A stretch of 43,893 nt of DNA from Tieghemiomyces parasiticus (Eukaryota; Kickxellomycota; Dimargaritomycetes; Dimargaritales; Dimargaritaceae), in assembly GCA_027575765.1 (NCBI GenBank), contig JANBPT010000328.1, positions 1-43,893 of the forward strand. The letters are read 5' to 3'. The position numbers and the translations under genes were made by a program. Shown one piece after another: positions 26,406 through 35,837 of this stretch (the first letter of the stretch is position 1; every line of letters begins with the position of its first letter). Below the pieces are notes generated by a model. The model was given only the letters and a program-made list of their open reading frames with translations, ran no database searches and was not told the origin of the DNA.

Positions 26406-28199
26406 CTAGTGGATGGATAGCCCACCCCGCGACGCACCAGGTCCGCTCTGCATTGATTCCTTGACCTGTACGTAGGTTAGGATCCCAAACCCCACAAAGA
26501 TCCCGATGGCGCCGACGAATACATTCCATCCGAGGTGCTGGTTGTAAAACATCACGTCGATGACGGCCATCACTGGTATGGTGGTCATGACGCCGACACT
26601 GGCAAATAAAGGGCCGGTGAGGGTGAGTACAACGAGAATAGCGGCGTTGTACAGGATACCAAAGAAGGCGTTGAGGAGCAGCAGGCGGAGAACGGCCCAA
26701 GAAGGTACTTCAAACACCTCGTAGCCAATAAAGTTGAGGATAGGGAGAGGCACCCAGCACACCAGTAGGGTACTCAAACCCAGTCCGGCCATCATGGCGT
26801 CTAAGAATAAGAGCGAATGGTAGTCGCGGACCGTGCCGTACTTCTTGTAAACCACTTGGTACAATCCGATGAGGACGGCACAGAGGACGGACACGAAATT
26901 ACCGAATACCTCCGTCTGGGACGACGTGGCGACGAGCGGAGAAGATGGGCTCTCGCTGTCGCCACCGGTATTGACCAGGGTCATCAGGAGGACGCCGAGG
27001 ACGCTGATGATGATGGCTACGATCTTGCCGGTCATCAGGCGCTCCTTAAGGAGGAGTACCGAGAAGGCGTAGCAGTACACGGCCGAGGTGTTGTACGTCG
27101 CGGTGACGATGGCGCTTGAACTCACAAGGCCGACGGCTACGTACCACAGGTAGGCGGCGAAGTTGAGTAAGATCGAAAAGGAGATGCTGCGGGTCAGCAT
27201 GAACTTGACGACGGTCAGGTGGTACCGACGCGGGATCCGATTCTTGCGGCCGTGGGCGTGTGACGACCGCCGGCGGCGCATACCACCACCCGCGCCGCCG
27301 GCGTCTTCTAGGAACCCGTAGTCGCCACTGGAGGAACCACCGTGGTAGGGTGTACGGGGGGCGGCCGGGGTCTGGACCATGTTGATAAGATCATGCGGGG
27401 CGAACTCCTCGCCAAGGGAGTGTCCGCTGTGGGCCATCAATTTGGCGCCGCCAATCATGACCTCATCCCACTGCCTTGCGAGGGATCGGCCGGGTGGCCT
27501 TAGCCGCTCGAAGGCGAAATGGAGGGGGAGCATCAAAAAGAGGCACGAGTGGGCGACGTACAGAATAAAGTAGGGTTTTTCGTAGGCGTAGTAGGACTGG
27601 ATATTGCGCGAAATGACGGTCTGGGACACGAATGAGAGGATACAGATGCCGAGGCAGACGGAGCCAAGGAGGAGGCTCCCGGAGGGGCCGCCGGTTGTGT
27701 CACTGGTGCCGCGCGCGGAGTTGCGACGTTTGAGGTCCAGCGAGGTACTCGGCGTGGGGAGCGCCAAGGGGGCATAGTCATCGAGTCCGTCGACGGAGAG
27801 GTGGGAATCCTGGTCATCCGAGTCCTCCACCCGGTCGTCGCTATCGTAGGCGATATCGCTCAGGACCCGGCTGGCGGTGGCGAATCGTTGGGGAAAACCC
27901 GCCTGTGCGCTGAGCGGACTGTTCGTGTCGCCACCCACTTTGCCGGTATGGCCGCCGCTGTAAGGGGCCGTGCTGGCGAGAGAGCCCGGCTGCTCGTCAC
28001 GGGACCCGTAGTCCACCAGGGCGTTCGGCGGGAGGGATCCTTCATTCCAGGTGATGGATGTCGCAGTGCTGTCGTCGTGATCGTTGGGGCTTCCGTTCGA
28101 CGCGGTGACGGCCGGGCCTAGGGTTAGTGGTGAGGTGGGCAAAGACAGGGACGAGGACCGCCGGGCACCGGACTTGCGGCCGGCGAGCAGAGGTGACAT
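26406..28199 (-). CDS. Drug/metabolite (EamA) superfamily transporter, SLC35F-like
   Basis: Multi-pass transporter related to the fungal vacuolar Thi74/YML018C group and animal SLC35F proteins, substrate unknown. The 597-residue product has a cytosolic N-terminal region of about 170 residues rich in Ser, Gly and Asp, then ten predicted membrane helices at about 175-195, 208-231, 340-360, 363-384, 390-410, 428-450, 461-483, 500-525, 527-549 and 557-577. A loop of about 105 residues with an RRRR-SSHAHGRKNR basic patch separates helix 2 from helix 3. Signature stretches include YNTSAVYCYAFSVLLLKERL (the SLC35F S-x-x-F-LKE motif), ISVLGVLLM, YQVVYKKYGT and GPLFASVGVMTTIPV. The start ATG at 28199 opens with MSPLLAGRK. 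A CCGTTTATCAGC element lies 431 bases upstream. There is no intron. Confidence 0.9.
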   Translation of the reverse strand: MSPLLAGRKSGARRSSSLSLPTSPLTLGPAVTASNGSPNDHDDSTATSITWNEGSLPPNALVDYGSRDEQPGSLASTAPYSGGHTGKVGGDTNSPLSAQAGFPQRFATASRVLSDIAYDSDDRVEDSDDQDSHLSVDGLDDYAPLALPTPSTSLDLKRRNSARGTSDTTGGPSGSLLLGSVCLGICILSFVSQTVISRNIQSYYAYEKPYFILYVAHSCLFLMLPLHFAFERLRPPGRSLARQWDEVMIGGAKLMAHSGHSLGEEFAPHDLINMVQTPAAPRTPYHGGSSSGDYGFLEDAGGAGGGMRRRRSSHAHGRKNRIPRRYHLTVVKFMLTRSISFSILLNFAAYLWYVAVGLVSSSAIVTATYNTSAVYCYAFSVLLLKERLMTGKIVAIIISVLGVLLMTLVNTGGDSESPSSPLVATSSQTEVFGNFVSVLCAVLIGLYQVVYKKYGTVRDYHSLLFLDAMMAGLGLSTLLVCWVPLPILNFIGYEVFEVPSWAVLRLLLLNAFFGILYNAAILVVLTLTGPLFASVGVMTTIPVMAVIDVMFYNQHLGWNVFVGAIGIFVGFGILTYVQVKESMQSGPGASRGGLSIH

Positions 28200-30654
28200 T
28201 GCGGCTTAGTGGAGGGCGAAGGTAATTGTCTGGTCGTACAGGCGAGGAGGTGAGGGCCGGAGGGAGCAAATAGGGTACAGGGTAGGCCTATCACAAAGGC
28301 ATCAGACTAGGGCCCCAAAAAAGTGAGTATGTACAGAGCAAGCGTGGGGGCGGTCGGGTTAAGTGCGGTGCCAGAGATAAAGAAGGCCAGGCCTGGTTTA
28401 CAGAACCGCAGGAGAGGAAGTCCACGGACGGGGTCCAGGCGGAGAGAGAGAGAGAAGAGGGCCAGGTGAGACCCTCGGGGCTGAGGGGCGGAGGTCGAAG
28501 TGGGGAGGGGCTCAACGGGGTCACCTTGGCCGACGCATACAGGGCGGGACGGGGACGAAGCACGGTGCGACTGGCCGACTTGTTAGTCAAGGTCCAGCCA
28601 ACGAGCGCAAGTTGTGCTGATCGCAATTGGCTGATAAACGGGGAGACGTAAGGTTGGCTGACGGGCCGATTAAGTTGGCGCAGCAAATACTAACCTAAGG
28701 GCTAGTCGGTGGGATGGTAAAGCTACAGAAAGGGTTGGGCTGAGGGGCAGCGGGCAGGTGCCATTATAGGGAGGGACGGACGTTAAGCGCCGTTATAGGG
28801 GGCGAGGGGTATATAGAGACGATATAGGGCGAGTTGGGCACTGTCGATATTCCCCGCAGAAGAGGCTTGCCGTCACGCCCCAGAAGATGTATGGCCTTTG
28901 CCCCTCCCCCGCGATTGTCAATGCCCTCCAATACGTGGCGCATAACCCCCCTGGCCAAGGTGGGAATGGACAAGGTACAGTACAATGTACATGGTAGCGT
29001 GTGGGAGTGGAAGGGCGTTACCAGGCACAGTCCGCTGCGACCGGGCGGGCCATGGCGCGGTACTGCTAGCCGGTTTTGAACTAGATGGTCCTGAGGATGA
29101 CGGTCAAACGACGTAATGTGCCGGATCAGTAGTAGAGCTCCGCCCCGTGTCCGCTCCGTTGCGAGTAAGCATACATTACCAAACGGTATCGTCTAGAGAT
29201 AGTTTTTTCAAAGTCCGACGACAACGGCCCAAATCATTAACCAAAGCATACCTTATGACGTAGAGTAGGAGCTCTTTGGCCGCGTGTAGCAATCGGCGTT
29301 GTACTGGTCGTTGGGCAGCCAGGAAATGACTAGCCGGGTGTTATTGAAGCCACACCTTGGGTGCAGGTGCCCGGGCAAACCTCATTGGCTAGGGCATTTG
29401 CCATCGAGGATCGCAGTGCTGCGTTGGTCTTGCTAATTTGTTGCCGCCAACTTGGGGCTAAGGAACTAGACACGGTATGTGGTTGACAACCCACCTACCG
29501 CCGGAGGTTCGTCACTTTCGACACGATCGCCAGAGCGAAGTGGTCCACCCGGCTAGTCTGCTGCCAGGCCCTCCGGGGAAGTGGTGCATGATGCTCTAAA
29601 AAATCCCCCCTGACCAGAAACGTGGATGAGCATTTGCTTATCGATGGACGGCTAGCACCCTGTGAAAGGCCACCGGACCGACCCATGACACATAGTCAGG
29701 TCATGGGCCATTTGTAGCTTGACCAATCTAGAGGTGCTGGGGCTTCGCAACCATATTATCTCTAGCGTAGCCTTAGCTTGGATAGGTTCGTTTTAGTTTT
29801 TATGAGTAACAGCGAATGTGTCGGGGGGTCTTGGCACGATGTCACCCTGGGCCCGAGGACCTTGGTGCAACGCTTCCTATATACCGCACCCATGATGTTC
29901 TAGACCAGACGGAACCGGTGGTTCCCTGGCAATCTCCTGTTTATGGCACGAAGCCTAGACAACAGTGACTGTGGCGTCTAGTCATGCTTTTGATCTGTTC
30001 CATCAAGGAGGGTGACGGGTTGGCTACAGATATATAGTTCAGCTAGAGGTCTTTGATACGATTGTGGGATAATGTTGGTGGTGGATTGGCCCTGAGGGAT
30101 CGCAGTGTGACCATGAATACTATAGCGGGCTGGGAGGCCGTCTGTACGCTGGTGTGGGTCTGTCACAATCAGCAGTGGTTGTCGGTTTCCGGTTATAGCG
30201 CCCAACCTCTGCACAACGACGGAGCCATTGGGCAGCTTGGGAAGGGGAAAGTGGCGAACGAGGGAGGCGCAGGGGTGCATCGGGGAATGTTGAGGGCTAT
30301 GTCAGACGGTGAGCATATACAGGTGCACCATCAGAGGTGGGAGAATACCAAGCTCGATTGACCACATCATCCATAGGGCATCTCCTCGTCCCATCATGAG
30401 CTTGGGAAACTACTTGTCCAGCCCACCTCCTGCTATATGCCCAAGACCGTGCTGAATACGGTTGTGTATCCCGGCCGCAGCGTCTACCCTGGTCACCTAG
30501 CACTAGGTTGCATGCTTTATCTACCCAACGTGGCGCTTGGAACCTCTGGCCCGCGGCTTCTCCGGTTGTTACCACAGTGTACTATTACCGAATCTACCTG
30601 AATAACTCACATATTCGCCCTACCGCCCATGCTTGCCCTCCCTACTGTCTGTCC
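28200..30654. other. Divergent intergenic region of about 2.5 kb
   Basis: It lies between the minus-strand transporter and the plus-strand MBOAT gene, so it carries both promoters. A CCGTTTATCNGC element sits at 28630-28641 (minus). The longest frames (28291-28686 minus, 30053-30361 plus, 29495-29686 minus) show no known motif. A GA-rich run occurs at about 28440-28460 and a TATATAG at 28808-28814. The size is large for a simple promoter, so a small spliced or non-coding gene could be hidden, but I cannot support one. Confidence 0.45.
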
Positions 30655-32070
30655 ATGGCTTCCTTGGTCGACATTCGCGCCTGGCAGATCCCTATACCGG
30701 ACCTGGCCCTCCTGGCCGGCGTCCACGTCCTTCTGATTGCCCAATACTACGTCCTGAGAAAACTAGCGGCCCGGTCGCCGTGGCGCCGGCCCCTAGGTTA
30801 CCTTGCCCAAGTGGCTCTGGTGCTCCTGCCGCTCGGCTTCCGCAGCCGCCATTCGGGCCTCAGTCAGGCTGTTGTGACTGTCCTGGCCTTCTACTTCACC
30901 CTTAAGCAGTTGGAGGCTACGGCGACCTACGGGTACTACCAGCGTGACCTCCCTGTTGTAGGGTCGTCTAAAGGTAAAGGCATTGCCGATACCACGGAGC
31001 CAGACGACTCCAAATTAACCCGTCGCTTGCCGCTGAACTTGCGGGAGTACCTTATCCAAGTCCTGCGCTCCCACCCGTCCCCGGCATCGGCTATATCATT
31101 TCCATATCTTCAACCGGGCTTCCATCCCGAACCCACTCCCACCGCCACTGGTTACTACGATTTGGTCACGGGAGACACTCTCACCGCTATCGCCGCCGCC
31201 AACCTGACCGACGTCAAAATGCCCGTCGCAAACCGCCTGCGATCGGTGGCGCGGTGGACCAATGACCCGCCAGCCGCTCTCTGCCAGCGTCTCCGCCTCG
31301 CTGGCTACTTTTACTACCTTGCCCAAGCCGCCCTTTATTCCCTGGGCGTTATCCTTCTCGTCCGTGGCCAGCTGCTCCATCCTAGTCTCGCCGACCCGTC
31401 AGCCGCCCGCCGCCACTACCAAACCACCACGTTCCCGGCCCCCCTCACCTGGGAATGGGCGGTGGACAGCTACAGCAGTGCCTTCCTTTTCTACTGGGGC
31501 ATGAACGTCTGGTTCAACCTGGCCTACGGCGGCGCGGCGTGGTACCTTGGCTTCCCCATGCCCGTCCTGTTCGATAATCCCTTCCTGGCTACCTCCCCGC
31601 GCGATTTCTGGAGCCGCCGGTGGAATATTCTGTTTAAGGATGCGTTTCACGTGGTAGTGTTTCTCCCCGTCTACCGGCGCCTGGCTGGCCTGGTGAACCG
31701 GTCGGTGGCCATGACCGTGGCTGCACTAACAGTGTTTCTCTTTAGCGCCCTCATGCATGAGTATGTGCTCATTTGTATTGCCGGCCGGTCGAATGCTGAG
31801 GAATTAGCCTTCTTTGTCGTCCATGGGCTCCTGACTTGCGGTCAGGTTCTGGCCCAGCAGACCCTGCAACGGTACGCGGTGGGCACGCTCTTCCCACCTT
31901 CTGTCCGCCAGGCCTGGGCGTGGTTCAACCGGACACCCGTGGCCACCTTGGCCTGCATCATCCTCAATATTTACCTGCTTTTATGGACAGGGCCGCTCTT
32001 CCTCCACCCGTACCTTCGCAATGGCTTCCACGTATTCTTAGCGCCTTTATACTTCCCACATCACTCGTAA
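30655..32070 (+). CDS. Wax-synthase-like membrane-bound O-acyltransferase (MBOAT)
   Basis: Integral membrane acyltransferase, probably of the ER, that would transfer an acyl chain from acyl-CoA to an alcohol. The 471-residue product has about eight to nine hydrophobic segments (for example 14-35, 47-60, 69-85, 216-238, 270-298, 328-340, 349-366, 383-402, 425-452). It carries the wax-synthase type signature: FDNPFLATSPRDFWSRRWN at 306-323 and the catalytic His in FLFSALMHEY (His368) within a membrane helix. This resembles plant wax ester synthases and the fungal acyltransferases of secondary-metabolite clusters with the same domain rather than sterol acyltransferases ARE1/ARE2. The start at 30655 (GTCC before ATG) gives a normal N terminus; a longer in-frame ATG at 30508 would add 49 residues of leader-like sequence. 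Substrates are unknown, and no biosynthetic neighbours are present to suggest one. Confidence 0.85.
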   Translation: MASLVDIRAWQIPIPDLALLAGVHVLLIAQYYVLRKLAARSPWRRPLGYLAQVALVLLPLGFRSRHSGLSQAVVTVLAFYFTLKQLEATATYGYYQRDLPVVGSSKGKGIADTTEPDDSKLTRRLPLNLREYLIQVLRSHPSPASAISFPYLQPGFHPEPTPTATGYYDLVTGDTLTAIAAANLTDVKMPVANRLRSVARWTNDPPAALCQRLRLAGYFYYLAQAALYSLGVILLVRGQLLHPSLADPSAARRHYQTTTFPAPLTWEWAVDSYSSAFLFYWGMNVWFNLAYGGAAWYLGFPMPVLFDNPFLATSPRDFWSRRWNILFKDAFHVVVFLPVYRRLAGLVNRSVAMTVAALTVFLFSALMHEYVLICIAGRSNAEELAFFVVHGLLTCGQVLAQQTLQRYAVGTLFPPSVRQAWAWFNRTPVATLACIILNIYLLLWTGPLFLHPYLRNGFHVFLAPLYFPHHS

Positions 32071-33836
32071 GGGCGGCGTTTCGCCACGGATGATGTTGAA
32101 TTGCAGTATGGTTACCTTTCGGCCCGTGGCGGGGAGTTTTAGTTACACTTTCCCTGATGGTCCCCTAAACATCCTCTACTGTAACCATGCTGTCGAGACA
32201 ATGGCCTACGCAAGTGACTCCCGCCAACTGATACTGGGGAGATGTGGAGCCCTACATTGTAGATGCTCCATGAAGTATTGATTTACTTGAATATAAATAG
32301 TGTTGATAATAACCTCCATCACTATGTCCTACCTGGTAAGTTTGTTCCACTCAGCTTTATAAGAAGGCCAAGAATTCATGTGGCTGGCGTCTAGCAAAAT
32401 CAGAACTCCGGAGGGTTCATGGCCGTCTCCATTGTGGCTAATTTCTTTCCATAAGATTGCTATAATTTTATTTGCAAACCAGTTTGCACCATGTAATGAT
32501 GGGTAGCACGTCACTGGTGTGTAGTATTAGTGGCGTGTGTCCCATGAATTTTCGTTTCGATGGAGGCAAATTGTGCGTTTAACGAGCCGAGCCGTTTGCG
32601 TCGATGAACATACAGCAAAGTGAGAAATGTTAGCAGAGTGACAAAAGGTAGAGCCTACTAGTACGCTGTTTCACAACAGACTGCAGTGATTCCGTCCATT
32701 TCTCAGATAAGACTTCTCTGCCCGGCCGATTCATTTTTAGGGTGCCTCTCCTTCAATACATCGAATGGAGAGTGGTCCATGTAGCTTTACTTTTGTCACA
32801 TCGTAGCCCTGCGATAACTGGACTGGAAAGTTCTGTATGGACCTGGTGGGGAGAAGCCTTTGTGCTGGCACTTCACCCACGGCTTCTTGTCAGCAGTAGT
32901 AGTGGCCTTGCACTTTGCAGCCTTGGCAGGCACTAGACCATCGCCACCACCATCCTGGTATTTTTTTGCACACCGGAACCACTCCAGAATCTTGCCATTA
33001 GCCTAGGGGCTCAGGAGGATTATGGTGTAGTAATACACGGGGGCTGAGAATACGATATAAAAGTAGAGGGTTATATGGCAGTCCCTCGTTTATTGAGGCG
33101 GCCGGTGGACCGGTACTATATATTCATTCCGGCCTTGGCTTCCAACAGTTGATGGGAAGTGGCAGCAGTGATGAATATATCGTAGGAATGTCAGCAGGGA
33201 AAAACACGGCATGAAGGAGACGAGAGGACACTGAAGTATGCTATCCTAAGAGAGACTCGTCGTAGGATAATGCACCAAACGGTGCAGGCAACTTCGATGG
33301 ACTCGTCTTAGTGTGACCGTTCCGAATTCAGGTGAGAAGTCACTGTTATGACTGAAATCATAAGTTGGCGATTATTCCGACCATAATAATCAGCAATGAT
33401 GGTGAATAATAGCTCTGATTAGTTTTCAGCCCAGCCATCAATGGCGTTGACCTAGGCTGGTATGGCAAGTAGTGTCTACCTGGCACTGTCGGTGCAGCTC
33501 GAGGACTTGGTGACATCAATAGCAACAGGTGCATCACAGGGTCCACCAATTCTGGCGTAAAATGTGATGACGCATGCTGGCTGGCCATAGCCCGTACAAA
33601 CAACGCGTCACCCAAGACGCACAGTTGGCGAGTGGGTAGCACAGAATTGCCCTCTCAGCAGGCGCAAAATTAACTCTGCTGCTATGCGAACACCTCTGAA
33701 AAATACAGTAGTTTAATTCTGGGGGTAGGGTGATAGCCTAAACTTTCATGTGCCGTTGCCCAAGCCCAGTGCATGGGGTTTAGCCCAAACTTTGCGTAGT
33801 GGTTGGCGGGGACTGTGGAACCAGGAAGCCTGACAC
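32071..33836. other. AT-richer intergenic block, probably old transposon remains
   Basis: No intact gene is visible. The sequence is less GC-rich than the genes. A minus-strand frame at 32329-32514 has protein-like composition (WFANKIIAILWKEI, GVLILLDASHMNSW) but no family I can name. A plus-strand ATG at 32325 is followed after four codons by a strong GTAAGTTTG donor, with no exon 2 found. A cysteine-containing frame lies at 33476-33607 (minus). The neighbouring mariner fragment makes decayed transposon sequence the best explanation. Confidence 0.4.
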
Positions 33837-34259
33837 TCAAGGATAGCAGGTCGTGTCTGGTATATATATATATATAAACAAAGCTGACAGCAACACCTTG
33901 GATGTGGAATGGCCTCCGCGGGTCTCAGTTGGGATTGGGCTAATTTTAGGATACCACCTCTGGCGATTAGGGCCAGCAGGGGGATCATAATTGTACACCC
34001 AGGTCTCATCACCCGAGACGAAGGAGTCCAGCAGGTAGTCATTGACCTCGGTTACCTTCAAGCAATTGTTGCCGAAACTTATCCGCTGGTGGGGCTGGTC
34101 ATTGACGATGTCGTGGAGGACCCAGCAGCTGAAAAAGCTATACAGCCCCAGGTCCCTGCGTAGGACATTGCGCATGGTACTCGGAAAAATGCGGCGGGCA
34201 TGAACTAATTAGGCCGTAATCTGAAGGACATCCTTCAACAGAACTAGCATTATGGCCTC
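33837..34259 (-). pseudogene. Broken mariner (Tc1/mariner) transposase fragment
   Basis: The minus-strand frame reads as the middle of a mariner transposase: ILRRDLGL-like RNVLRRDLGL at the end of the helix-turn-helix region, a CWVLHDIVNDQ segment corresponding to the family's RWVPH-L, and then SGDETWVYNYDP at about 34016-33981, whose Asp is the first residue of the DDD/DDE catalytic triad. KVLLSALF corresponds to the following beta strand. A stop codon in the frame (TAA at about 34211) splits it upstream, and downstream the frame runs into a TA microsatellite (33861-33876) and a stop at 33837. I could not recognise the second and third catalytic Asp/Glu, nor terminal inverted repeats. The element is inactive. 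Confidence 0.85.
33861..33876. repeat. TA dinucleotide microsatellite
   Basis: About eight TA units sit in the transposase remnant, just after the position of the beta strand that follows the first catalytic Asp. It encodes alternating Ile/Tyr and marks where homology to mariner is lost. Confidence 0.8.
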
Positions 34260-35022
34260 ACAAGATTGTTTTTTCTTTCTTACAATGCTTCCTGACAGGT
34301 AGCCGGCTCTGGGACCACCATCAGGGGAGCAGTGGCTCTTATAAATGCGAGCTAGTCACCAGCTAACAGTGGTACGGCCAGGGGAAATCAGGTTCAGCAT
34401 GCCAGTTGGTTCGGATACAATGACATCGGTCTTGCAATCCCTGAAATAATAATAATAAAAGATGACCCGCACATCGCGGTTGGGTTAATTAGACCGAAGG
34501 GAGGGAAGGGGCTTCAGAGGTCGACATGACAAAGAGTTAAAAAAGGCCAGCTGTGAAGTGAGGAGAAATCTAGTGCCACAATAGTTTAGATAGTTAGGTT
34601 CTTCTTGGGCATTTCCAAGATATTTCTACAGCACCGATATGTGAGACCTCCAGCTTTGCCTACTCGAAACTTTTTGGACCACCTATAGCAAGAGGAGGTG
34701 CTAGGCGACAACAGGACTGTATTTTTATTTATTTATGTAATGCAAAGGGGCAATCAGCTAGGGCCTGCCTGAATCCACCCGAAGGCACTTAACCCAGATC
34801 GGCCCCGATATTTTACTTGAGCAGCTGCTTACAGGTCTAAGCGGGTCTCGAAGTCAAGCATCTCCCAGTAGTCGGAGTGTAGAAACTTAGCCTCAGCGTG
34901 AGAGAGACGATAATTGGGTGAATTCCCGTTTTCTTTTTCAGGGTTCGAGGGTGTCGCGTCACCATAGTTGCCTCGCACTGCTGCTACCTCTACCCGTGAC
35001 GGGCCTCACCGCTCTCAAGTCT
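34260..35022. other. Interval between the mariner remnant and the small secreted protein gene
   Basis: The N-terminal part of the transposase would lie in the left half, but I see no further matching frame. An AATAATAATAATAAAA repeat occurs at about 34446-34461. The right end should carry the 3' UTR of the minus-strand gene at 35023. No other feature is visible. Confidence 0.4.
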
Positions 35023-35367
35023 CTAAGTCCTAGGGGGACTCGGAGGAGGTGTACCCATGCCATTGCCTATGGGAGCATGATTACGCTGGCCCCCAGGGCT
35101 ACGCGGGGGAGTTCTTTGGCCGCCAATGCCGGAGGCTGGGGAGCCGGGGTCTGGGGTGCGAGGGGGGCGAGGGACATTGGTGTTGATTCTCAGGCCCGGG
35201 TTAAGACGCCGGCGGGGAGCTCCCCCGCCGGCCTGACCGCCACGACCTCCCGGGGGACTAGCGGGTCGTGTGGAACCGGAACCACTGCTTCTAGGGGTGG
35301 TAGCGGCGTAGGCTACTGCGGACAGGGCGCAGATGGCGAGGAAAGGCAAGGCGATATTAAAACGCAT
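35023..35367 (-). CDS. Small secreted Gly/Pro/Arg-rich protein, unknown function
   Basis: The 114-residue product has a textbook signal peptide (MRFNIALPFLAICALSAVAYA, broken after 20 for length, cleavage after AYA). The mature part of about 93 residues is rich in Gly, Pro, Ser and Arg, has no cysteine and almost no hydrophobic residues, so it should be disordered and strongly basic. Segments such as PPGGRGGQAGGG and TPPPSPPRT are typical. A TATA box stands about 147 bases upstream (35514-35523, minus). Codon usage and the promoter support a real gene although the composition alone would not. Cationic secreted peptides can be cell-wall components, antimicrobial or host-directed; the sequence does not decide. 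An intron-containing alternative is not excluded. Confidence 0.7.
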   Translation of the reverse strand: MRFNIALPFLAICALSAVAYAATTPRSSGSGSTRPASPPGGRGGQAGGGAPRRRLNPGLRINTNVPRPPRTPDPGSPASGIGGQRTPPRSPGGQRNHAPIGNGMGTPPPSPPRT

Positions 35368-35513
35368 GGTTTAGAGTGTTGTAGGAAACGATAGGAAATC
35401 ACTCAAGGCGATAGTGAGGAGAAGGGGGGGGATGGAAAAGAATGGAATGCTGAATGAAGGAACGGATGCTGGCGGGGTGAGATGAATGTGACTGGAGGGT
35501 GGACACCCCTCGC

Positions 35514-35523
35514 CTTTTATATA
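35514..35523 (-). promoter_or_regulatory. TATA box for the small secreted protein gene
   Basis: Read on the minus strand the sequence is TATATAAAAG. It lies about 147 bases before the ATG at 35367, a spacing like other fungal TATA promoters with short leaders. It is one of only two canonical TATA boxes I found in front of a gene in the window; both genes encode proteins with signal peptides. Confidence 0.65.
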
Positions 35524-35536
35524 TCCGCCAAGTCCA

Positions 35537-35837
35537 TCACTGCACCGTATACAGCCGACGAGTAGCCAGAATTCGAAAGCAGTAGGGGTGTTTCATCGCA
35601 TCGAGTTGGGCGTGAGCCGTGAGGTTTCGCACTAGGTTTTCAAAAAGGTAGACAGGGTAGAACCGGCTGACTAGGCGGTAGGGTGTAAACTGTACCATAT
35701 CCTCCTTCCATAGTTCCGTTAAATTGGTCTTCATGTCGCTCAACAAGACGAGGTCCTTTGCCGATTAAATTAGAGCTCACCAGGGTAAGGGCTGCACTCC
35801 AATAGATTAGATTGTGGTAAAGCAAAGGTTTCCCCAT
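35537..35837 (-). pseudogene. Two overlapping protein-like frames, possible frameshifted gene
   Basis: Frame one (35837-35640) starts MGKPLLYHNLIYWSAALTLV and continues as ordinary-looking protein before a Pro-rich end. Frame two (35746-35537) contains DMVQFTPYRLVSRFYPVYLF and RNLTAHAQLDAMKHPYCFRI before its stop. Both have protein-like residue usage and neither is a shadow of a known gene. The overlap suggests either a frameshift in a decayed gene or an unresolved spliced gene. A CCGTTTATCNGC element upstream at 36387-36398 on the same strand could be its promoter. The family is not recognised. Confidence 0.25.

Noticed and set aside
32325..32350. ATG plus four codons followed by a GTAAGTTTG donor
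   Set aside because: The donor is good, but I found no second exon with a matching acceptor and protein-like frame before 33.8 kb.
34930..34960. GGGTTCGAGGG resembling a tRNA B box
   Set aside because: No matching A box or cloverleaf could be folded around it.
34918..35394. 158-codon plus-strand frame
   Set aside because: It is antisense to the small secreted protein gene, which has a signal peptide and a TATA box on the other strand.
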